From positions 17,717-81,716 of the forward strand of contig PBDJ01000027.1 of assembly GCA_002717365.1 (NCBI GenBank): a DNA stretch of 64,000 bases. Direction: 5' to 3'. Shown piece after piece: positions 1-5,717 of the stretch. The position numbers and the translations under genes are program-made. Within the stretch, counting starts at the first letter, position 1. Each line of letters begins with the position of its first letter. Under the pieces are notes generated by a model. It was not told the origin of the DNA, did no database searches, and saw only the letters and a program-made list of their open reading frames with translations. The stretch comes from Acidimicrobiaceae bacterium (GTDB lineage Bacteria; Actinomycetota; Acidimicrobiia; Acidimicrobiales; MedAcidi-G1).

Positions 1-173
1 AGCTTCCATGCCTCATCCGGATCGGCCGCGTTGGTCATCGGGTGATAGCCGTCGACCCGCAGACCTCCGGGAGCCCCAGTGAACAACCCACAGGCCTCGT
101 TCGGGGTCTCGGCCAGGGCGCGGTCGATCATGGCCCGGTAGACGTCATTGGTCAGAATCAAGATCTCAGCCAC
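1..173 (-). CDS. JAMM/Mov34-type metallopeptidase, N-terminal part (cut by window edge)
   Basis: Translating the minus strand from a GTG at 173 gives about 57 residues that stay open to the window edge. They begin VAEILILTNDVYRAMIDRAL and continue with the EACGLFTG motif typical of JAMM (MPN+, M67) peptidases, where the Glu is catalytic. The H-x-H metal motif would lie beyond position 1, so activity cannot be judged. Bacterial relatives include Mec, which removes the C-terminal amino acid from the sulfur carrier CysO, but that assignment is only a family-level guess. The gene is divergent from smpB, with 81 bases between the two starts. The start could also be a downstream ATG. Confidence 0.6.
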   Translation of the reverse strand, partial: MAEILILTNDVYRAMIDRALAETPNEACGLFTGAPGGLRVDGYHPMTNAADPDEAWK

Positions 174-254
174 GGTCGGAAGGCTAACGGCGGTCCCCCG
201 CTCCCCCGGGCCGACACCCCGGGGCCACGAGAGGCGACCGGTACGATCGGTGGG

Positions 255-725
255 GTGAGCGACACCAACGACCGTACGGTCGCCACCAACCGCCGGGCCC
301 GACACGCCTTTGACCTCCTCGACACCTGGGAGGCCGGCCTTGTACTGCGCGGCAGCGAGGTGAAGTCGCTCCGAGACGCCAAGGTCCAGATCGCCGAAGC
401 GTTCGGCCGTGAAGAAGACGGCGAACTGTGGATGGTTGGCCTACACATCTCGCCCTACTCAATGAGCGGCGAAGGCATGGGTCACGATCCGGACCGCCCT
501 AAGAAACTGCTGTTACACCGGGCCGAGATCCGCCGCATCGTGGAACGAATGAACCTGGAGGGGCTGACTCTGGTCCCGCTGCGGTTGTACTTCCAGGGCG
601 GCAACGCCAAGGTAGAAGTGGCGTTGGCTCGTGGTCGGAAGTTGCACGACAAGCGGCAGGCCATCACCCAACGAGAGGCCGATCGGGAGGCCCGGCGGGC
701 CATGTCTCGACACCGACGCCGCTGA
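255..725 (+). CDS. smpB: SsrA-binding protein SmpB (trans-translation)
   Basis: SmpB binds tmRNA and delivers it to stalled ribosomes, so this gene and the adjacent ssrA form a complete trans-translation unit. The GTG start at 255 gives 156 residues, the usual length. The sequence has the family landmarks: ATNRRARHAFDLLDTWEAGL at the start, LRGSEVKSLR and then SPYS in the OB-fold core, the GRKLHDKR segment, and a basic C-terminal tail (ARRAMSRHRRR) that enters the mRNA channel. An upstream extension of the frame to position 42 is compositionally poor and does not match the family, so it was excluded. The tmRNA gene follows 120 bases downstream in the same orientation. Confidence 0.95.
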   Translation: MSDTNDRTVATNRRARHAFDLLDTWEAGLVLRGSEVKSLRDAKVQIAEAFGREEDGELWMVGLHISPYSMSGEGMGHDPDRPKKLLLHRAEIRRIVERMNLEGLTLVPLRLYFQGGNAKVEVALARGRKLHDKRQAITQREADREARRAMSRHRRR

Positions 726-734
726 GTTGCACCC

Positions 735-769
735 GTGCCGGCGGGCGCCCTGTCTCAACCCGCCGGTAC
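735..769 (+). other. Hairpin between smpB and ssrA
   Basis: Bases 738-745 (CCGGCGGG) pair perfectly with 759-766, and three further outer pairs (one G-U) extend the stem to 11 bp around a 13-base loop. No T-run follows, so this is not a classical intrinsic terminator. It may be a processing or stabilising element for smpB mRNA, or part of the leader separating smpB from ssrA. Confidence 0.4.
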
Positions 770-845
770 CCTTGGGATGCGGATTCTTGACAACCGAGCA
801 CCTGACATCCGCACGCGTCGCGGCCTTCGGGTCGTGGCCACCCAC

Positions 846-1232
846 GGGGCTGATCGGTTTCGACGCCGATGGCAGTGGGCGTGTCGTGCGACCGGAGTTG
901 CCCAGACTCCAAAAACGGGGCACCCAAAGAGACGCCAATACGGACGATCTCGCTCTCGCTGCCTGACCTAGTCAGACAGTAGAGAGTCATCGCGACCGGT
1001 AACGGCACGCGGGGTCGGTCCACCGCAACCCGGCAACAGAAGCGGTGGAGACAGCTGGGACAGACCGCTGACAGCTGGGACAGACCGCTGACCCGGGGGA
1101 AAGACCCTGTGGCTGGGTCCTCGTGGCCCGCCCGACCCGGCGGGGTGGCAGCCAAAAGCCACGGACTCGGGAATGGTCGTAGCACGCACGGTCACTCTTC
1201 GACGGACGGGGGTTCGATTCCCCCCAGCTCCA
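846..1232 (+). ncRNA. ssrA: tmRNA (transfer-messenger RNA), one-piece type
   Basis: The RNA starts with GGGGCTGATCGGTTTCGAC, the classic tmRNA 5' end. It ends in a T-arm (GGGGGTTCGATTCCCCCC) followed by CAGCTCC, which pairs with the 5' GGGGCTG to form the seven-pair acceptor stem; discriminator A is at 1232. The length of 387 nt is normal. The tag frame runs from a likely GCC resume codon at 934 to TGA at 964-966 and encodes ANTDDLALAA, with the ALAA end recognised by proteases. The resume codon is inferred by comparison with other tags. The three bases after the discriminator read CAA rather than CCA, so the CCA end must be completed post-transcriptionally. The last 20 bases belong to the island attachment core. 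Confidence 0.95.
1050..1089 (+). repeat. 20-bp perfect tandem duplication inside tmRNA
   Basis: The 20-base unit GACAGCTGGGACAGACCGCT occurs twice head-to-tail (1050-1069 and 1070-1089), with GAC beginning a third copy. It lies in the pseudoknot part of the tmRNA, between the tag stop codon and the 3' tRNA-like half. The two copies are identical, which suggests recent slippage or a duplicated helix strand. Confidence 0.85.
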
Positions 1233-1233
1233 C
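1213..1233 (+). other. attL core: 3' end of ssrA
   Basis: The 21 bases from TTCGATT through CTCCAC are identical to 34434-34454. They comprise the 3' half of the T-arm and acceptor stem of tmRNA. To the left lies the tmRNA body and to the right island DNA (AAGACAAATG). Recombination within the core keeps a functional tmRNA at this end. Confidence 0.9.
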
Positions 1234-1249
1234 AAGACAAATGATCGAC

Positions 1250-1275
1250 GAGAGGCCTGATATTTCAGGCCTCTC
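1250..1275 (+). terminator. Intrinsic terminator for ssrA supplied by the island
   Basis: GAGAGGCCTGA (1250-1260) pairs perfectly with TCAGGCCTCTC (1265-1275) over a TATT loop, followed after four bases by TTTT. It lies 18 bases past the tmRNA end on the island side of the core, so it replaces the chromosomal terminator displaced to 34498-34528. Confidence 0.8.
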
Positions 1276-1307
1276 TGTCGTTTTGGGCCTCCTCAGGGGG
1301 CGCCCCG

Positions 1308-1324
1308 TTGCACACAATTGCACA
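1308..1324. repeat. Arm-type integrase sites, left end (TTGCACA x2)
   Basis: TTGCACA occurs at 1308-1314 and 1318-1324, ten bases apart, just upstream of the integrase start. The same heptamer recurs near the right end at 34312 and 34324 (with ATGCACA at 34333), in the same orientation and with helical-turn spacing. This pattern fits arm-binding sites of a tyrosine integrase; the role is inferred. Confidence 0.6.
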
Positions 1325-1379
1325 AAGGCGCGTTCGCTCCCATGTTGTCCAATACGTCCACCTCGGTACCTTCGTAAGC

Positions 1380-2540
1380 ATGCAAGCACGGAGTGGATCA
1401 GGGCAGATTCGGTCATTGGGTCAGGACCGGTTCCTCGTCCGGATCAGCGCTGGCGTAGACCCCGCCACGGGTAAACGCCGTCAGCCCTCAAGGGTTGTAC
1501 GCGGAACTCGTCAAGATGCTGAACGGGTCCGAGCGGAGCTTCTCCTCGCTGAGACGGGAACATGCGCATCGGAGAGCACGGTCCCGCTCAGGAGTCTTGT
1601 CCTCAAACACCTTGCTGCTCCAACGAAGAGTGGGCAGCAACGTGCGCCTTACAGCAAGCATCGAGAACAGCGTCGTTTCAACTGCCATGTTGGCCCTGTT
1701 CTCAGTGGTCGTATTGCTGACGACGTTCATCCTCATGAGTTGACCCGCCTTTACGACACCTTGATCGCCAAGGGACTCAAGCCCTCCTCAGTTCAACGAG
1801 TCCACGGCCTCCTCTGTGCCGCCTACTCATGGGGTTTGAAAAGAGGATTCGTTTCCTCCAACCCGGCCAAGCTCGCGGAGTGCCCCACGGCCCGCACGGA
1901 ACCACCACATGCGCCGTCCATGGAGACTGTCCAGGCGCATCTTGAAATCCTCCAGGAAGATCCCGAGACCGCCCTAGCCGTCAGGCTCGCTGCCACCATC
2001 GGTCTACGACGCAACGAGATCGCCGGTCTTCGATGGGCACACATCGACCTCGATGAGGGACTCGTCTCAATCACAGAAGGCATCACCGTTACTCCCGGTC
2101 AAGGTGCCTCTGTGACCTCAACCAAAACCGGCCATCACGGCCACGGGGTCCTCTCAATCGATGAGGGATTGGTGGCCATGCTTCGTGACGCCTACGACAA
2201 CCTTGAGAAGGTCGCAGCAGATCTTGGGGAGGACGTTCCTTCCGATGCCTATGTGTTCTCTTCAGGTCCTCTTCATGAGAAACCAATCAACCCGGACACG
2301 TTGACGAAGCGTCTCCGAAGGCACATGGACCGCCATCCGGAAATCCCTTCATTCACCTTGAAGGATCTGCGGGCGTTTACGGCCACGATGCTTGAGGCCA
2401 CCGGTGCTGACATCACCACCGCCCAGGCGGTTCTCAGGCATGCCTCAGGCCAGACGACGATGAGGCATTACCGGGCGGCGCGTATGGACCGGGTTCGTGG
2501 GGCCACCGTTGAGTTGGGACAACTGATAGGCGGCGTGTAG
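1380..2540 (+). CDS. Tyrosine-family site-specific integrase
   Basis: A 386-residue recombinase that would insert and excise the island at ssrA. The N-terminal 60 residues form a small arm-binding domain (GSGQIRSLGQDRFLVRISAG), followed by a SAM-like core-binding domain and a C-terminal catalytic domain. Visible catalytic residues are Arg210 (GLRRNE), a candidate Lys in TKTGHHG, Arg331 in LKDLRAF, His354 in LRHASG and nucleophile Tyr364 in MRHY. The first His of the usual H-x-x-R box is Lys328 here, a variant seen in other phage-type integrases. ATG 1380 was chosen because the longer frame from TTG 1308 would overlap the arm sites and adds residues unlike the family. The gene reads away from ssrA and shows no sign of disruption. 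Confidence 0.93.
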   Translation: MQARSGSGQIRSLGQDRFLVRISAGVDPATGKRRQPSRVVRGTRQDAERVRAELLLAETGTCASESTVPLRSLVLKHLAAPTKSGQQRAPYSKHREQRRFNCHVGPVLSGRIADDVHPHELTRLYDTLIAKGLKPSSVQRVHGLLCAAYSWGLKRGFVSSNPAKLAECPTARTEPPHAPSMETVQAHLEILQEDPETALAVRLAATIGLRRNEIAGLRWAHIDLDEGLVSITEGITVTPGQGASVTSTKTGHHGHGVLSIDEGLVAMLRDAYDNLEKVAADLGEDVPSDAYVFSSGPLHEKPINPDTLTKRLRRHMDRHPEIPSFTLKDLRAFTATMLEATGADITTAQAVLRHASGQTTMRHYRAARMDRVRGATVELGQLIGGV

Positions 2541-2552
2541 TCGAGGTTTTAG

Positions 2553-2590
2553 TGGTACGCCCCCCGGGACTCGCCAATAAAGGCGGAATG
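2553..2590. repeat. Boundary repeat, left of the GC-rich serine hydrolase cassette
   Basis: TGGTACGCCCCCCGGGAC (2553-2570) matches TGATACGCCCCCCGAGAC at 3842-3859 in direct orientation (16 of 18 bases). The following CAATAAAGGCGGAATG (2575-2590) matches 3828-3843 in inverted orientation (14 of 16). The two copies enclose the serine hydrolase gene, whose base composition resembles the chromosome rather than the island. This suggests the scars of a nested insertion; the mechanism is unknown. Confidence 0.55.
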
Positions 2591-2680
2591 AACCCTTGGC
2601 CGTATGCCCTGGCACCACCAATTCAAGCCTCTCAGGGTGCCGGATTGGTGTACCGCCCGGCGTTTGGATCCAATGGGCGG

Positions 2681-3796
2681 GTGAAGTCCCGACACCCACT
2701 CCTCGCCGCAGGCGTCCTGGCAGCGCTTGTCGTCGCGTGCGCCGGGAACGAGGCGGCCACCAGGACGGTTCCTACCCCGATCGTCGCCGATGGCTACCCG
2801 GCACAGTCCGAGGCCGTGCCCTGGCCGACCGACGTCTGGCCCCGGGCGGACCTTCCGGCCGAGGTCGCCAGAGAGGTCCGGCGACTCGTCGCTATGGCGT
2901 TGCGTGACCCGGGTCGTCCCTATGGGGGCATCGACGCCGTGGCGATCGTCCGTAGTGGCAGCCTGCTGCTGGTCGACAGCCACGAGGCCTACGACCCGTC
3001 GACGCCCCACTCGTCGTTCTCGATCGCCAAGAGCGTCACGCACGCCGCCGTGGGAATCCTCACCGGTGACGGGCGCCTCGACATCGACACCCCGACCGGG
3101 CTGGCCGAGTGGCCGGCCGACGACCCCCGGGCGCAGATCACGATCGACAACCTCCTCCGCATGCAGAGCGGCCTCGGGTGGAACGAGAGCAACCCTGACT
3201 ACGCGCTCGGCGACGCCGTGGCGATCGTCGTCGGCCAAGGGAACGCCGATGCCTCGGGCTACGCGGCGGCGAAGCCGCTCGTGGCAGAACCCGGAACCAC
3301 CTTCAACTACAGCACCGGCGACACGGCGATCGTGGCGTCGCTGCTGGCCGATGAACTCGGCTCCGGAGAAGCACTCGAAGCCTGGTTGGCCGACCGGTTG
3401 TTCGGGCCACTCGGCATCCGGTCGATCAAACTGGAGTTGGACGGCACGGGCAACTGGCTGGGTGGCACCGGCGCCAACATGTCGCTCGAGGACTTCGCCC
3501 GCTTCGGGCTGCTCTACCTGCGCGGCGGCGTCTGGGAGGACGGGTGGCTACTCCCCGAGGGCTGGGTCGACCATGCCCGGACGCCCAGCGGCTCATTCGC
3601 CGGCTACGAATACGGAGCCGGTTGGTGGCTGGGCGAGGGCGGGTTCTCGGCCGTGGGCTTCCTCGGCCAGCAGGTCGTGGTCGTGCCGGGCCTGGACCTC
3701 GTGGTCGTGGTGTTGGCCACCGGCGGTGAGACAGACCGACTCGTCTACGACCTCGTTTCCGTGTTCGCCTGGTGGTTGGGGATAGACGTCCGGTAG
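2681..3796 (+). CDS. Beta-lactamase-family serine hydrolase, lipoprotein
   Basis: A 371-residue secreted lipoprotein of the beta-lactamase/DD-peptidase/esterase class C fold. The GTG start at 2681 gives a clean signal peptide with a lipobox ending at Cys20 (LVVAC); the longer frame from 2552 runs through the boundary repeat and lacks signal features. Ser114 in the SIAK motif is the predicted nucleophile and Lys117 the general base, and FNYSTGDT supplies the Tyr of the second motif. LLRMQSGLGW and GAGWWLG are usual family segments. The substrate cannot be told: these proteins act on esters, peptides or amides. The gene is GC-rich (a sampled line at 3121 has 41 G+C of 60), unlike the rest of the island, and lies between related repeats at 2553 and 3828. 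Confidence 0.85.
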   Translation: MKSRHPLLAAGVLAALVVACAGNEAATRTVPTPIVADGYPAQSEAVPWPTDVWPRADLPAEVAREVRRLVAMALRDPGRPYGGIDAVAIVRSGSLLLVDSHEAYDPSTPHSSFSIAKSVTHAAVGILTGDGRLDIDTPTGLAEWPADDPRAQITIDNLLRMQSGLGWNESNPDYALGDAVAIVVGQGNADASGYAAAKPLVAEPGTTFNYSTGDTAIVASLLADELGSGEALEAWLADRLFGPLGIRSIKLELDGTGNWLGGTGANMSLEDFARFGLLYLRGGVWEDGWLLPEGWVDHARTPSGSFAGYEYGAGWWLGEGGFSAVGFLGQQVVVVPGLDLVVVVLATGGETDRLVYDLVSVFAWWLGIDVR

Positions 3797-3827
3797 GCGT
3801 CGAGTCGTCAGCGGGTTTATCCGACGG

Positions 3828-3859
3828 CGTTCCGCTTTTATTGATACGCCCCCCGAGAC
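3828..3859. repeat. Boundary repeat, right of the serine hydrolase cassette
   Basis: CGTTCCGCTTTTATTG (3828-3843) is the near-perfect reverse complement of 2575-2590. The overlapping TGATACGCCCCCCGAGAC (3842-3859) repeats 2553-2570 directly. A third relative, TTGTACGCTCCCCAGGAC, lies at 3948-3965. Confidence 0.55.
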
Positions 3860-4130
3860 GGCGGACATTGGCCCTAAACCGAAGACCTCGGTGTGGCAGA
3901 GTTTGGGCAGCGCAACCAACGCCTTGGGCGCAGGTGCTGTGAATTTGTTGTACGCTCCCCAGGACGTACAACACAAAACTCAATCTTGAACCTGCCTCCG
4001 TGTATCTCCACCCCAGAGGCTCATCCTCAGATTTGAGTCCTCATCAGATGTAACCCACCCCACCCGCCGGGATGGCACCGAACTACCTATCTGCAGCAAC
4101 CTCAACCGGCGTTTGGAGGGGTCCGCCATC
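3860..4130. other. Non-coding stretch with an inverted repeat
   Basis: No convincing gene was found between the serine hydrolase and the molybdenum hydroxylase operon. The stretch holds a perfect 9-bp inverted repeat, TGTTGTACG at 3946-3954 with CGTACAACA at 3965-3973, around a 10-base loop. The left arm and loop form a third copy of the cassette boundary motif (3948-3965). Composition shifts from GC-rich to island-like in this interval. Confidence 0.5.
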
Positions 4131-4158
4131 TTGTGCTCACAGTGGACATACGTAATAC
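4131..4158 (+). promoter_or_regulatory. Candidate promoter of the plus-strand island operon
   Basis: TTGTGC (4131-4136) and TAATAC (4153-4158) are separated by 16 bases, and a small ORF with a strong ribosome site starts at 4195. A further TATAAG lies at 4171-4176. The hexamers are imperfect, so this is only a candidate, but the first gene of the operon begins directly downstream. Confidence 0.3.
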
Positions 4159-4194
4159 TCGTCTTTGCTTTATAAGAAATAAGGAGAGGTCTTC

Positions 4195-4365
4195 ATGCAG
4201 AGGACTCACAATCGATTCCATATGCTGCAAAGTTCAAGTGTCGCTGTGGGTTTCGCTTCCGGCTTCTTCGAACTCACCACAGTTCCGCAAGGACTCCCGC
4301 TTCCCCGCAAGAGCCTTCGCACGTTGAACTGGCGTCGACCGACCATTACTTGGTGCACCAGTTAG
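4195..4365 (+). CDS. 56-residue leader ORF ahead of the Mo-hydroxylase genes
   Basis: An ATG at 4195 sits five bases after AAGGAGAGG (4181-4189), by far the best ribosome binding site in this neighbourhood. The frame (MQRTHNRFHMLQ at the start, TITWCTS at the end) stops with TAG at 4363-4365, directly abutting the ATG of the FAD-subunit gene at 4366. That gene has no ribosome site of its own, so its translation may depend on reinitiation after this ORF. No family was recognised and no membrane segment is evident. It could be a leader peptide, a small protein or, if 4366 is not the true start, a remnant. Confidence 0.45.
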   Translation: MQRTHNRFHMLQSSSVAVGFASGFFELTTVPQGLPLPRKSLRTLNWRRPTITWCTS

Positions 4366-5241
4366 ATGAAACCGGCACCCTTCCGTCTAGAAACTCCTCG
4401 GAGTCTTGGTGAGTGCGTTGAATTCCTGACAGAACATGGGGACGAGGCGAAGATCCTCGCCGGCGGCCAAAGCCTCGTCCCTCTGATGAACTTGCGACTC
4501 GCCCAGCCTTCGGTTCTCCTTGATATAGGCGGCCTAGAAGCCCTCGATTTCGTGGAAAAGAACGAACAAAGTTTTCGAATCGGTGCAGTAACTCGCCTCA
4601 GGGACTTAGAGCGCGACGCGAACGTTGCCGAATCCCAACCGTTACTCGCCGAGGCGCTTCCCTATATCGGACACATCCAAATCCGTAACCGAACAACGGT
4701 CGGCGGCAGTATCGCTCATGCTGACCCCGCAGCGGAACTACCTGCGGTCCTTCTTGCCTGCGGAGGCACCATAAAATCAGTCGGCCCAAACGGCGAACGA
4801 GAAATACCAGCAAACAATTTCTTTGAATCCTACTTCAGCACCAACCTGGAAGAAGATGAGGTGATTGCTGAGATAGAACTTCCTCGGTGGAAGCCTGCAT
4901 GCGGCTGGTCTATTCAAGAGGTCAGCAGACGTCACGGCGACTTCTCGCTCATCGGAATCGCATGCCGCGTATCCTGCGATGAAGAAGGGGTAGTTACCGA
5001 GGCCGCCGCGGCATTCTTTGGAGTTGGGGCAACCCCAAGTCTTGCCGAAAGCGCCTCGTCTCTAGTCGGCACCAAAGCCGACGACGAAGCCCTGCGCCAA
5101 GTAGCGGAAGCGACTACCGCTGAGTTAGATCCGCCGACAGACATACATGTCTCTGCGGATTACCGCAAGCAAGTAGGTGGCGCTCTCGCCCGGCGCTCTC
5201 TCTCAATCGCCTACCAACGTGCAACCAGGAGTATCACATGA
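4366..5241 (+). CDS. Molybdenum hydroxylase, FAD-binding medium subunit (CoxM/XdhB type)
   Basis: A 291-residue FAD subunit of a three-part xanthine dehydrogenase/CO dehydrogenase-family enzyme, which passes electrons from the iron-sulfur subunit to an acceptor. The two FAD pyrophosphate motifs are clear: AGGQSLVPLMNLRLAQP near residue 32, and IRNRTTVGGSIAHADPAAE near residue 105. A C-terminal domain typical of the family follows. The length is standard. It is the first subunit gene of a medium-small-large array in which each gene overlaps the next by four bases (ATGA), implying translational coupling and equal amounts. The substrate is not revealed by this subunit. Confidence 0.9.
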   Translation: MKPAPFRLETPRSLGECVEFLTEHGDEAKILAGGQSLVPLMNLRLAQPSVLLDIGGLEALDFVEKNEQSFRIGAVTRLRDLERDANVAESQPLLAEALPYIGHIQIRNRTTVGGSIAHADPAAELPAVLLACGGTIKSVGPNGEREIPANNFFESYFSTNLEEDEVIAEIELPRWKPACGWSIQEVSRRHGDFSLIGIACRVSCDEEGVVTEAAAAFFGVGATPSLAESASSLVGTKADDEALRQVAEATTAELDPPTDIHVSADYRKQVGGALARRSLSIAYQRATRSIT

Positions 5242-5717
5242 CCGGTACAACGTCTATCGGCATACGGGTCAACGGAGAAGACTTCGAGAGAGAGGTAGAA
5301 GACCGCCTTACGCTCGCAGACTTTCTGCGGAGCGAACTGAGACTTACCGGGACACACCTAGGGTGTGAACAAGGATCCTGCGGAGCGTGCACTGTGCTCC
5401 TTGATGGTTCAGCCATACGGTCATGCCTCGTCTTTGCTTCCCAGTTAACTGGAGCAGAAGTAACAACGGTCGAGGGCCTCGCTAATCAAGCGGACCTCCA
5501 TCCCCTTCAGTCCGCCTTCATCAAGAACGATGCTTTGCAGTGCGGATTCTGTACCCCCGGCTTTCTTCTAACAGCTGTCGAAATCCTTAACGAAACTGAC
5601 CACGCGGACGAAAGTACGATCCGCGAGGCCATTTCGGGAAACATTTGTAGGTGCACTGGATATCAAGGCATCGTCGATGCCATCGTTGAAGTCGCCCGAT
5701 CAGGATCGGAACGATGA
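5238..5717 (+). CDS. Molybdenum hydroxylase, 2Fe-2S small subunit (CoxS/XdhC type)
   Basis: A 159-residue protein with two [2Fe-2S] clusters that wires the Mo site to the FAD subunit. The N-terminal plant-ferredoxin-like domain carries CEQGSCGACTVLLDG with a fourth Cys in IRSCLVFA. The C-terminal helical domain carries QCGFCTPGF and GNICRCTGY. All eight cysteines are present and the length is typical. The gene overlaps the medium subunit (5238-5241) and the large subunit (5714-5717) by four bases each. Confidence 0.95.
   Translation: MTGTTSIGIRVNGEDFEREVEDRLTLADFLRSELRLTGTHLGCEQGSCGACTVLLDGSAIRSCLVFASQLTGAEVTTVEGLANQADLHPLQSAFIKNDALQCGFCTPGFLLTAVEILNETDHADESTIREAISGNICRCTGYQGIVDAIVEVARSGSER

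Noticed and set aside
787..792. TTGACA as the -35 box of an ssrA promoter
   Set aside because: No acceptable -10 hexamer lies 16-18 bases downstream before the RNA start at 846.
968..1240. Minus-strand ORFs with GGNRTPVRRR and similar motifs over the ssrA gene
   Set aside because: They are translations of the tmRNA antisense strand; the RNA gene explains the region fully.
2727..3785. Plus-strand ORF of 352 codons overlapping the serine hydrolase
   Set aside because: It is another frame of the same gene, Arg/Ser/Thr-rich, without signal peptide or motifs.
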